The notes beneath the pieces are model-generated. The model was not told where the DNA came from and did no database searches. It saw only the letters and a program-made list of their open reading frames with translations. The position numbers and the translations under genes are program-made. A DNA stretch of 5,743 bases from Acidobacteriota bacterium (lineage in GTDB: Bacteria > Acidobacteriota > Thermoanaerobaculia > UBA5066), in contig JAEUQS010000142.1 in NCBI GenBank assembly GCA_016789625.1, positions 1 to 5,743 on the forward strand, given 5' to 3'. Positions 1-5,743 of this stretch are shown here, one piece after another. Position 1 is the first letter of the stretch; each line of letters opens with the position of its first letter.

Positions 1-765
1 TCCGGCCAGGTCGAGGTCTGCCCACTTCGCGGCGAGCACCTCACCGACGCGTGCGCCCGTTTCGAGGAGGAGCCGGAAGGCGGCCCGGGCGTGCTCGTCG
101 GACTCTTCGGTGATCGCGAGCCACAGGCGCCCGAGCTCCTCCTCGGAGAGCACGCGGGATCGGGCCGTCTCCCGGTGCTTCACGAGGGCGGCCTCGGTGA
201 CGGGGTTAGACGGGATGAGCTTCCTCCGCACGGCCGCGTTGAAGCACGCCGAGAGCGTTGCGCGGAGGCGGTTCGCCAGCACGGGCGTTGCCTTGTGGGC
301 GTTGAAGAGCGCGCGCACGTCCATCGGCTTGACGTCCGCCACGTCTCGGAGGCCCCAGCGGGCCCGCGCCTTATTGAGGTAGTACGCCACGGCATCGGGC
401 CTCTTGAGGTCGCGGCGGCGCTCCTCGATGTACTCGTCGCACCATGTCGAGAACGTCATGGTTCCGGCCCGAGCCGCGCGCCGGTCCATCGCGGGGTCCT
501 TTCCGTTGGCTAGCTCCGCAAGGGCGGCCTGTGCGGCCTTGCGTGCGTCCTCGGGGAGAACGCTCGGATAGTCCCCGAGCTTGAACCAACGGCGGCGGGC
601 CCGCGTGCCGTACCGAAGGCCCCGGCTCCTGCGGCCGCTCGAGTAGACCGTGAGGAAGAGGCCTCGGATCTCCGGATCGTAGAAGCGCTCACCGCTGGCG
701 TTCGTGGTCTTCAGGGTCGAGACATACCGGCTCGTGAGCTTCCGTCCCTTGCGCTCTTCGTTCAT
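1..765 (-). CDS. Tyrosine recombinase / phage-type integrase (P4-like, N-terminal arm-binding domain), 3' end outside window
   Basis: Site-specific integrase of a tRNA-targeting element; 255 residues are visible and the gene continues past base 1. Residues ~26-91 match the N-terminal arm-DNA-binding domain (DUF4102 type) of P4-like integrases: G35-L-F-L-T-V, then W60-F-K-L-G-D-Y-P and a DP at 90-91 after an Ala-rich helix. Residues ~104-190 form the helical core-binding domain (F105-S-T-W-C-D-E-Y, ending S186-N-P-V). The catalytic domain starts near 205, and T236-G-A-R-V-G-E-V supplies the first catalytic Arg (R239). The remaining catalytic residues (HxxR, Tyr) lie off the left edge, so intactness cannot be judged. 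The ATG at 765 is chosen because the homologous region begins shortly after it. A GGAG lies only 3 nt upstream, and the frame stays open to a stop near 844, so an upstream GTG or TTG start is possible. The gene points into the island, away from the tRNA remnant. Family assignment is firm; island membership is inferred. Confidence 0.93.
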   Translation of the reverse strand, partial: MNEERKGRKLTSRYVSTLKTTNASGERFYDPEIRGLFLTVYSSGRRSRGLRYGTRARRRWFKLGDYPSVLPEDARKAAQAALAELANGKDPAMDRRAARAGTMTFSTWCDEYIEERRRDLKRPDAVAYYLNKARARWGLRDVADVKPMDVRALFNAHKATPVLANRLRATLSACFNAAVRRKLIPSNPVTEAALVKHRETARSRVLSEEELGRLWLAITEESDEHARAAFRLLLETGARVGEVLAAKWADLDLAG

Positions 766-878
766 CCGCTCCACCACCGCTCCACGCAAGCGGTAACTCG
801 CCGGGAACGGTGGGTCAACAGGCAGAAACGCTTGGAGCCGCTAGATCAGTGTATCGAGCGGGCTAGAACGTGGAGCGG
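766..878. repeat. Three copies of a 9-bp repeat (CCGCTCCAC), possible integrase arm-type sites
   Basis: CCGCTCCAC occurs at 766-774 and 777-785 in direct orientation, 11 bp apart (about one helical turn), and again at 870-878 in inverted orientation. The second and third copies share one further base (CCGCTCCACG). All three lie between the integrase start codon and the tRNA remnant, where integrases with an N-terminal arm-binding domain have their arm-type sites. Caution: on the minus strand the first two copies also hold the GGAG Shine-Dalgarno-like motifs of the integrase gene, so part of the duplication may reflect translation signals. Confidence 0.4.
790..818 (-). promoter_or_regulatory. 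Candidate sigma-70-like promoter of the integrase gene
   Basis: On the minus strand, TTGACC (818-813) matches five of six bases of a -35 box. It is followed, after a 17-nt spacer, by TACCGC (795-790), a poor -10 box. It sits 25 nt upstream of the integrase ATG. The -35 and spacing are good, but the -10 is weak and the genome is GC-rich, so this is only a candidate. The predicted transcript start would fall within or next to the two 9-bp repeats at 766-785, so integrase bound there could repress its own gene. Confidence 0.25.
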
Positions 879-901
879 GGGGCCTCCGGGGAGCCTCGTG
901 A

Positions 902-962
902 AACCGCGACCCGTTGATTCGTAATCAGTAGGTCCGCGGTTCAAGTCCGCGCTTCGGCTCCA
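902..962 (+). other. Attachment-site junction (att) of a tRNA-targeting genomic island
   Basis: The 3' part of a tRNA-Thr gene without its 5' part lies 147 bp from an integrase start codon, which is the usual result of integration into a tRNA 3' end. Integrases of this type commonly cross over in the anticodon or T loop. The anticodon stem-loop (913-929) sits at the centre of a longer imperfect dyad: 902-908 (AACCGCG) pairs with 935-941 (CGCGGTT), and 909-911 pairs with 931-933. Because the remnant reads left to right and ends at 962, the element should lie to its left and host chromosome to its right. The exact crossover point cannot be fixed from one junction. Confidence 0.7.
913..962 (+). 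pseudogene. tRNA-Thr(CGT) 3' half, truncated remnant
   Basis: The right half of a tRNA is clear. The anticodon arm at 913-929 (stem with two wobble pairs) has the seven-base loop TTCGTAA, with anticodon CGT at 920-922, which reads the Thr codon ACG. A five-base variable loop follows at 930-934. The T arm has a perfect 5-bp stem, CGCGG/CCGCG, around loop TTCAAGT (935-951). The 3' acceptor strand CTTCGGC is at 952-958, discriminator T at 959, and CCA is encoded at 960-962. The 5' acceptor strand would have to be GCCGAAG. Neither it nor a D arm is found in the preceding ~65 bases, so this cannot be a working tRNA. It is best read as the copy of the target tRNA's 3' end left at the far end of an integrated element. 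Confidence 0.85.
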
Positions 963-1104
963 TCTTTCCGAGGAACGCCGGGTCGAGCCCGGAAGCCCTA
1001 CCGATGTGATCGGCCCTCCGCCGTCCGTCGAGGAGCTCGCGCGGGCAGGCGCGCATGAAGCAGACAGCTCATTGAGCAGCGGCCTTCGTCGACCCACCTT
1101 GAGC

Positions 1105-1112
1105 GGGGAGGA
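1105..1112 (+). promoter_or_regulatory. Shine-Dalgarno sequence that sets the TTG start of the adaptor gene
   Basis: GGGGAGGA ends five bases before the TTG at 1118. It is the strongest ribosome-binding site in the window. It favours TTG 1118 over the in-frame GTG at 1124 and ATG at 1151, which lack a comparable site at the right distance. Confidence 0.75.
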
Positions 1113-1117
1113 CCGAA

Positions 1118-2329
1118 TTGAACGTGTCCGCTCGTTCGGCCGAGACCTCGATGGTCGACGCGCCTCCGGCCCGGGGCTGGCTTCCCTGGGTGAAGAGAGG
1201 CCTCATCGTCGCCGCTTTCCTCGGGGGCGTCCTCCTGCTCCGGGGAACGCTTTTCTCGCCGAAGCCCGTTCCCGTCACGGTCTTTCGGGTGGCGGCCGGA
1301 AGGGTCGAGGAGACGGTCACCAACAGCAAAGCAGGGACGGTGAAGAGCCGTCGCCGCGCCGCGCTGAGCCCCGAGACGGCTGGCCGCGTCGCCGGGCTCC
1401 CCGTCCGCAAAGGGGACCACGTGGCGAAGGGCGACGTCGTCCTCCGCCTCTTCGATGCCGATGCGCGGGCACAGGTCGCGGCGCAGGAGAAGGCCGTCGA
1501 GGCGGGGCGCGCGGCGGAGCGCGAGGCGGTCTGGGCGGAGCGCCAGGCGCAGAGGGAGCTCGATCGCAACGTGAAGCTCCTCGGCGAGAGGATCGTCTCG
1601 GAGGAGCGTGTCGACCTTCTCCGCAGCCAGAGAGACCAGGCGCTCGCCGCGCGCGACGCGGCGCTCGCGCGGCTCCGGCAGTCGGAGGCGTCTCTGGAGC
1701 TCGCGCGGGTCGCGCTCGACAAGACCGTTCTGAGGGCGCCCTTCGAGGGCGTCGTCGCCGACATCGGCACCGAGGTGGGGGAATGGATCACGCCGTCGCC
1801 GCCCGGTGTGCCGCTGCCTCCCGTGGTGATCCTCCTCGACGAGCGATCGATCTACGTGAGCGCGCCGATGGACGAGGTGGACGTCGGCCGCGTCGCGGAG
1901 GGACAGCCCGTTCGTCTGACGTTCGACGCGTTCCCCGAGAAGGCTCAGCCGGGCAGGGTGAGCCGCGTCGCGCCGTACGTCCAGGACCTCGTGGAGCAGA
2001 ACCGGACGTTCGAGATCGAGGTCGAGCTCGAGGACGCGGCGTTCGCGAGCGTGCTCCGGCCGGGCACGTCGGCCGACGTCGAGGTGATCCTCGGAGCCAG
2101 GGACGGCGTGCCGCGAATTCCGAGCCACGCGCTCATGGAAGGCGGAAAGGTCCTCCTCGTGCGGGGCGAACGGCTCGTCGCCGCGCCGGTGAGGACCGGA
2201 CTCCGGAACTGGGCGTTCGTCGAGGTGACCTCGGGCCTTTCGCCGGGCGATCTCGTCGTCGTCTCGCTCGACCGGGCGGAAGTGAAGGACGGGGCGAAGG
2301 CGCGAGTCGAAGCGGAGACGCTGAGGTAG
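1118..2329 (+). CDS. Periplasmic adaptor (membrane fusion) protein of a MacAB-like ABC exporter, HlyD/MacA family
   Basis: A 403-residue adaptor expected to bridge an inner-membrane ABC exporter and an outer-membrane channel. A short cytoplasmic N-terminus is followed by one membrane anchor (~24-46, after W21-L-P-W-V-K-R). The first half of the lipoyl/barrel-sandwich domain is at ~83-113 (A88-G-R-V, then V102-A-K-G-D-V-V). A long Ala/Arg/Glu-rich coiled-coil hairpin spans ~115-201, and the second lipoyl half is at ~202-224 (L205-R-A-P-F-E-G-V-V). Beta-barrel and membrane-proximal domains fill the rest (for example L315-R-P-G-T). The hairpin tip carries R150, L154 and S161, the spacing R-x3-L-x6-S of the TolC-docking motif known from AcrA-type adaptors. 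The TTG start is chosen for its strong Shine-Dalgarno. It is first in the operon, 2 nt before the ATPase gene. It could equally serve a peptide, lipid or macrolide exporter; substrate unknown. Confidence 0.9.
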   Translation: MNVSARSAETSMVDAPPARGWLPWVKRGLIVAAFLGGVLLLRGTLFSPKPVPVTVFRVAAGRVEETVTNSKAGTVKSRRRAALSPETAGRVAGLPVRKGDHVAKGDVVLRLFDADARAQVAAQEKAVEAGRAAEREAVWAERQAQRELDRNVKLLGERIVSEERVDLLRSQRDQALAARDAALARLRQSEASLELARVALDKTVLRAPFEGVVADIGTEVGEWITPSPPGVPLPPVVILLDERSIYVSAPMDEVDVGRVAEGQPVRLTFDAFPEKAQPGRVSRVAPYVQDLVEQNRTFEIEVELEDAAFASVLRPGTSADVEVILGARDGVPRIPSHALMEGGKVLLVRGERLVAAPVRTGLRNWAFVEVTSGLSPGDLVVVSLDRAEVKDGAKARVEAETLR

Positions 2330-2331
2330 CG

Positions 2332-3072
2332 GTGATCGAGCTCCATTCCATCAGCCGCGTCTTCCAGGTGGGCGGCGAGCCCGTGCGCGCCCTCCGCGAC
2401 CTGACGCTCGACCTCGCGGATGGCGAGTACGTCTCCGTGATGGGACCGTCGGGATCGGGGAAGTCGACGCTCCTCAACATTCTCGGGTGTCTCGACCGGC
2501 CGACCTCCGGCTCGTACGTTCTCGACGGACGGGAGGTCGTGCGGCTCTCCGAGCGGGAGCTCTCGCACGTCCGCGGCCACGAGATCGGGTTCGTCTTCCA
2601 GACCTTTCATCTCGTTCCGAGGCTTTCGGCCCGGGAGAACGTCGCTCTTCCGATGGTCTTCGCGGGCGTCCCGCGGAGCGAGCGCCTGGCGCGCGCGGAA
2701 CGCGCTCTCGATTCCGTCGGGCTCGGGCGCCGGGCGGCGCACCGGCCCGAGCAGCTGTCGGGCGGAGAGCGGCAGCGGGTGGCGCTCGCGCGCGCGGTCG
2801 TGATGGAGCCGTCCATCCTCCTCGCCGACGAACCGACCGGGAACCTCGACACGGCGTCGGGCCGCGAGGTGGTGGCTCTCCTGGAGCGTCTGAACACGGA
2901 AGGGCTGACGCTCGTCGTCGTCACCCACGACCCCGCCGTCGGTGAGCGGGCGCGCCGGAGGATCCGGCTGGTGGATGGAGCGATCGCGTCGGACACACGG
3001 TCGCCTCCGCGGACCGGGCGGAGTGCCTCGGACGGTCTCACGCCGCTCGTCGCGGCGGGGGGCGCCGCATGA
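2332..3072 (+). CDS. ABC transporter ATP-binding protein, MacB/LolD-type
   Basis: A cytoplasmic ATPase of 246 residues that energises the two permeases encoded downstream. All nucleotide-binding motifs are intact: Walker A G38-P-S-G-S-G-K-S-T, Q-loop Q90 in F-V-F-Q-T-F-H-L, signature L142-S-G-G-E-R-Q-R, Walker B I162-L-L-A-D-E-P with catalytic E167, D-loop G170-N-L-D, and switch H199 in V-T-H-D. The F-Q-x-F-H-L-x-P stretch and A-D-E-P-T-G-N-L-D are typical of the LolD/MacB/FtsE branch, which acts by mechanotransmission rather than by moving substrate through the membrane. Start GTG 2332 lies 2 nt after the adaptor stop, with GAGG five bases upstream; the frame is open further upstream, but that stretch only overlaps the adaptor in another frame. 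A Pro/Arg/Ser-rich tail of about 30 residues follows the domain and has no clear role. The TGA overlaps the next gene's ATG (ATGA). Confidence 0.94.
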   Translation: MIELHSISRVFQVGGEPVRALRDLTLDLADGEYVSVMGPSGSGKSTLLNILGCLDRPTSGSYVLDGREVVRLSERELSHVRGHEIGFVFQTFHLVPRLSARENVALPMVFAGVPRSERLARAERALDSVGLGRRAAHRPEQLSGGERQRVALARAVVMEPSILLADEPTGNLDTASGREVVALLERLNTEGLTLVVVTHDPAVGERARRRIRLVDGAIASDTRSPPRTGRSASDGLTPLVAAGGAA

Positions 3073-4275
3073 GGCTCGTCGACCTCCTCCGTTTCTCCGC
3101 CGTCGCGCTCTCCGGGCATCGGGTGAGAACGCTCCTCTCTCTCCTCGGCGTCGCGATCGGCGTCATGGCCGTGCTCGTCCTGACGAGCCTCGGGGAGGGG
3201 GCGCGGCTCTACGTGGTCAGCGAGTTCACGTCGCTCGGCTCGAATCTCCTCATCGTGATGCCCGGCAGGACCGAGACGACGGGCGGGGCGCCTGTCGCGG
3301 GGGCGGCGGCACACGACCTGACGCCCGCGGACGGCGAGGCCATCCGCCGTCACGTCCGAGGCGTCCGGCGCCTCGCGCCTCTCGCCTTCGGCACCGCGAG
3401 CGTGAGGTTCGGCGACAGGACGCGCGACGTCCCCATCATCGGCACGACGGACGAGATGGAGAGCGTCAGGCGGCTCCAGATGGGTATCGGGCAGTATCTG
3501 CCACGCGTCGCGGGCGAGATCGAGGCGCGCGTCTGCGTGGTCGGCGCCAAGGTCCAGACCGAGCTCTTCGCTGGTCTGAACCCGCTCGGGGAGAACCTGC
3601 GGATCGGCCAGGAGCGCTTCCGCGTCATCGGCGTGCTGGCTCCTCGCGGCCTTTCGATGGGGATGGATTTCGACGAGGCCGTCCACGTGCCCGTGAGGCG
3701 CGCGCTCCGGCTCTTCAACCGGACGTCGCTGTTTCGGATCCTGATCGAAGCCGGCTCGCACGACGAGCTTCCGGCGCTCCGGGGCCGTGTCGCCGGCTTC
3801 CTGAAGCAGCGCCATGCCGGTGAAGAGGACGTGACGGTCCTGACGCAGGACGCCGTCGTGGAGACCTTCGGCCGAATTCTCTCGATCCTCACGGCGGTGG
3901 TCGCCGGGATCGCCGCGATCTCCCTGACGGTGGCCGGAATCGGAATCATGAACGTGATGCTCGTCTCCGTGTCGGAGAGAACTCGCGAGATCGGTCTGCT
4001 GAAGGCCCTCGGCGTGACGAGCCGCCAGGTTGTCGCCGTCTTCCTCGCCGAGGCGTCTCTCCTTTCGTCGATCGGCGGAGTCGTGGGGCTCACCGCCGGC
4101 CTCTTCTCGGTACGGCTGCTGCGTGCTGTCTATCCGGCCTTCCCGGCCGAGCCGCCGTCGTGGGCCGTGGCGGCGGCCGCCGCCCGTCTCCAACGCGGTC
4201 GGGGTGATCTTCGGCGCGCTTCCGGCGCGGCGCGCCGCGCGGCTCGACCCCGTCGCCGCGCTCGCGAGGCGATGA
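3069..4275 (+). CDS. FtsX/MacB-type ABC permease (first paralog), C-terminus displaced by an apparent +1 frameshift
   Basis: Inner-membrane permease with MacB/FtsX architecture. TM1 is at ~19-42 (L-G-V-A-I-G-V), followed by S40-L-G-E-G, a large periplasmic MacB-like domain (~45-268), TM2 (~270-297), the cytoplasmic coupling stretch S300-V-S-E-R-T-R-E-I-G-L-L-K-A-L-G, TM3 (~318-345) and TM4 from ~358. Around codon 372 the frame leaves the family pattern and runs as an Arg-rich tail to a stop at 4349, through the next gene's start. The +1 frame instead gives V-S-N-A-V-G-V-I-F-G-A-L-P-A-R-R-A-A-R-L-D-P-V, the usual MacB C-terminus, with a stop at 4273-4275. Removing one C from the CCC at 4183-4185 joins the two and yields 401 residues, equal to the downstream paralog. 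The feature ends at this corrected stop. A sequencing error is likelier than decay, because the rest is intact. The start overlaps the ATPase stop. Confidence 0.85.
4183..4185 (+). other. Probable frameshift site in the first permease gene
   Basis: A CCC run inside a G/C-only tract (4169-4186). Reading frame 0 is family-like up to this tract and the +1 frame is family-like after it, so one extra base lies in or near it. Deleting one C gives a short poly-Ala stretch running into V-S-N-A-V-G-V, consistent with a TM4 helix. The exact base cannot be assigned within the tract. Confidence 0.75.
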
Positions 4276-4276
4276 C

Positions 4277-5482
4277 GTGGACGCACTGCGCGACGCTCTG
4301 TCGCTCGCGATCGGGGCCGTCACCGCCCATCGCCTGCGCTCGACGCTGACGGCCCTCGGCATCGTCATCGGCGTCGCGTCCGTCATCCTCCTGACGTCGC
4401 TCGGCGAAGGGACCCGCCGCTACCTCGTCTCCGAGTTCTCGCAGTTCGGAACGAACGTGATGGCGGTGCACCGCGGGAAGACCCAGACGACCGGGATGAT
4501 GGGCACTCTGGGCGGAACCGTCCGGAAGCTGACGATCGAGGACGCGGAGGCCATGGCGCGCGCTCCCGGTATCGAGAAGGTCGTGCCGGTCGCCATGGGA
4601 ACGGCGCGCGTCGAGGCGGGGGAGCGCGCCCGGAGCGTCTTCGTCTACGGCGTGACCTCGGAGGTCCCCGCGGTCTGGAAGTTCCGGGTGCGGCAGGGAC
4701 GCTTCCTGCCGGCCGGCGATCCCCAGCGAGCGCAGTCGGTCACCGTGCTCGGCCCGAAGGTGAAGCGCGAGCTCTTCGGCGAGGCGAACGCTCTCGGAGC
4801 CCCGGTGAGGATCGGGGGCCGGCGCTTCATCGTGATCGGGATCATGGAGCCCAAGGGGATGCTCCTGTCGTTCGACATGGACGACGCCGTCTACGTCCCG
4901 GTCGCTTCGGCGCTGGCGCTCTTCAACCTGAGCGAGCTGGTCGAGATCGATGCCACGTTCTCGAGCCGGATGCCGGCGAAGGTCATCAGCTCGGGCGTCA
5001 CCCGCGTGCTCAAGGAGCGTCACGGAGGCGAGGAGGATTTCACGGTGACGACGCAGACCGAGATGCTCGAGACGCTCGACCGCATCCTCGGGATCGTCAA
5101 CGCGGCCGTCGGCGGGATCGGCGGCGTCTCGCTCCTCGTCGGCGCGATCGGCATTCTGACGATGATGTGGATCTCGGTGAACGAGCGGACGGCCGAGATC
5201 GGCCTGGCGAAGGCGCTCGGCGCGAGCCCCGGACAGATCCTGGCCCTCTTCCTTCTCGAGGCGGCCATCCTGTCGCTCGCCGGGGGGGGCGCCGGCATCG
5301 TGACCGGGCTCGGCATCGCCTGGCTCATACGGACGCTGGTTCCGGGGCTTCCGGTCCACACTCCGGTCGCGTACGTCGCCCTGAGCCTCCTCGTCAGCCT
5401 GGCCTCGGGGCTTGCGAGCGGCGCGCTTCCCGCCCGCCGTGCCTCCAGGCTGGATCCCGTGGAGGCCCTGCGCGCGGAGTGA
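4277..5482 (+). CDS. FtsX/MacB-type ABC permease (second paralog)
   Basis: A 401-residue inner-membrane permease, probably partner of the upstream paralog on the shared ATPase. TM1 (~20-43, L-G-I-V-I-G-V) is followed by T40-S-L-G-E-G, a periplasmic domain (~46-268) and TM2 (~270-296). Then come the coupling stretch V-N-E-R-T-A-E-I-G-L-A-K-A-L-G, TM3 (~318-345), TM4 (~358-382) and the terminal motif P-A-R-R-A-S-R-L-D-P-V-E-A-L. It aligns with the first permease over its whole length: both have L-T-S-L-G-E-G near residue 40, V-S-E-F soon after, and E-E-D-x-T-V-x-T-Q before TM2. The similarity is only moderate, so the duplication is not recent. GTG 4277 is chosen because it follows the corrected upstream stop by 1 nt, has GAGG about 8 bases upstream, and begins where the paralog begins. 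The nearby ATG at 4272 is in the wrong frame. Confidence 0.93.
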   Translation: MDALRDALSLAIGAVTAHRLRSTLTALGIVIGVASVILLTSLGEGTRRYLVSEFSQFGTNVMAVHRGKTQTTGMMGTLGGTVRKLTIEDAEAMARAPGIEKVVPVAMGTARVEAGERARSVFVYGVTSEVPAVWKFRVRQGRFLPAGDPQRAQSVTVLGPKVKRELFGEANALGAPVRIGGRRFIVIGIMEPKGMLLSFDMDDAVYVPVASALALFNLSELVEIDATFSSRMPAKVISSGVTRVLKERHGGEEDFTVTTQTEMLETLDRILGIVNAAVGGIGGVSLLVGAIGILTMMWISVNERTAEIGLAKALGASPGQILALFLLEAAILSLAGGGAGIVTGLGIAWLIRTLVPGLPVHTPVAYVALSLLVSLASGLASGALPARRASRLDPVEALRAE

Positions 5483-5552
5483 GGCGGGCTGCCTCCGGCG
5501 GGAGATGGAGGTCGAGCGGTCGCCGTGGCGCGACCTCCTCGACGAGCGTTTT
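5481..5552 (+). terminator. Candidate transcription terminator region after the exporter operon
   Basis: Two inverted repeats follow the last stop codon. A small one pairs GAGGC (5481-5485) with GCCTC (5491-5495) around five bases. A stronger one pairs GGAGGTCG (5507-5514) with CGACCTCC (5531-5538), a perfect 8-bp stem with a 16-base loop. A TTTT occurs at 5549-5552, about ten bases past the second stem, too far for a textbook intrinsic terminator. The position after the operon supports a role in ending or protecting the transcript. Confidence 0.35.
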
Positions 5553-5586
5553 CAGATGTCCAGCTCGTGACGATCAGACTGAAGCT

Positions 5587-5634
5587 CGAGGGCCCACCTC
5601 CGCGAGCCCTCGGAGATCTTCGCGCGATATCGCG
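5587..5634. repeat. Inverted repeat and 12-bp palindrome in the intergenic region
   Basis: CGAGGGC (5587-5593) is the perfect complement of GCCCTCG (5606-5612) across 12 bases. Eleven bases further on is a perfect 12-bp palindrome, CGCGATATCGCG (5623-5634). Both are real in the sequence. Function is unknown: they could be an operator for a gene beyond the right edge or a second terminator-like hairpin. No supported gene is seen from 5483 to 5743; the last 103 bases are about 62% GC, lower than the coding regions. Confidence 0.4.
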
Positions 5635-5743
5635 TTATGAGCGCCCCGAACGGCCGGATACAAACTCGGCATGCTTCGTTCCCGCTTCGACAGACTCGAC
5701 GCCTGCGAGAAGTGGGAAGATCGGGCTGCTCGACATACGGCAT

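Noticed and set aside
887..962. A complete tRNA-Thr gene
   Set aside because: No GCCGAAG acceptor strand and no D arm lie upstream of 913, so only the 3' half is present.
846..1097. Minus-strand open frame of 83 codons containing R-G-P-T-D-Y-E-S-T
   Set aside because: This motif is the well-known false translation of the antisense strand of a tRNA anticodon region; here it comes from the tRNA-Thr remnant.
1006..2331. A long N-terminal extension of the ATPase frame back to 1006
   Set aside because: It is an Arg/Gly-rich reading overlapping the adaptor gene in another frame, while the ATPase domain begins normally at GTG 2332 with its own Shine-Dalgarno.
4169..4190. Programmed ribosomal frameshifting in the first permease
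   Set aside because: There is no recognisable slippery heptamer or downstream stimulatory structure, and no reason for two products in this family; an indel is simpler.
4276..4349. The in-frame Arg-rich tail of the first permease as a real C-terminus
   Set aside because: The family C-terminus is encoded in the +1 frame with a stop at 4275, and the tail overlaps the start of the second permease.
998..5359. Long minus-strand open frames opposite the exporter genes (998-2128, 1945-2928, 2607-4286, 4130-5359)
   Set aside because: They are Arg/His/Asp-rich antisense shadows typical of GC-rich coding DNA, with no recognisable domain, and they overlap well-supported genes.
5552..5743. Minus-strand frame of 63 codons, and plus-strand frames from 5638 or 5671 running off the right edge
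   Set aside because: Third-position G/C is clearly weaker than in the neighbouring genes, no good ribosome-binding site is seen, and no family is recognised; a partial gene beyond the edge cannot be excluded.

Overview
The window is GC-rich throughout (about 70% by eye, with strong G/C bias at third codon positions). It is a junction between the end of an integrated mobile element and what looks like ordinary chromosome. Predicted TolC docking by the adaptor protein points to a Gram-negative-type organism with an outer membrane. High-GC groups such as Acidobacteriota, Myxococcota or relatives would fit, but nothing here fixes the phylum.

Left part (1-962). A tyrosine recombinase of the P4-like type, with an N-terminal arm-binding domain, lies on the minus strand and runs off the left edge. 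Between its start codon and position 962 are a candidate promoter, three copies of a 9-bp sequence, and the 3' half of a tRNA-Thr(CGT) gene from the anticodon arm to the encoded CCA, with no matching 5' half. This is the expected structure of an attachment-site junction at the end of a tRNA-targeting genomic island. The geometry places the island to the left and predicts an intact tRNA-Thr at its far end.

Central and right part (1118-5482). Four tightly packed plus-strand genes form one probable operon for a MacAB-like tripartite ABC exporter: a membrane fusion (adaptor) protein, a MacB/LolD-type ATPase, and two paralogous FtsX/MacB-type permeases. Junctions are 2 nt apart, overlapping by 4 nt, and 1 nt apart. 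The ATPase would power a permease dimer, probably heterodimeric, and the adaptor would link it to a TolC-like outer membrane channel not encoded here. The substrate cannot be deduced. The first permease carries an apparent +1 frameshift near 4183-4185. Correcting it restores the normal C-terminus and gives 401 residues, the same length as its partner.

Right end (5483-5743). No convincing gene is present. There are hairpins that may end the operon transcript and a perfect 12-bp palindrome.

I see no CRISPR array, insertion sequence or clearly novel system. The most useful signals are the island boundary, the possible integrase-binding repeats, and the frameshift in an otherwise intact exporter operon.
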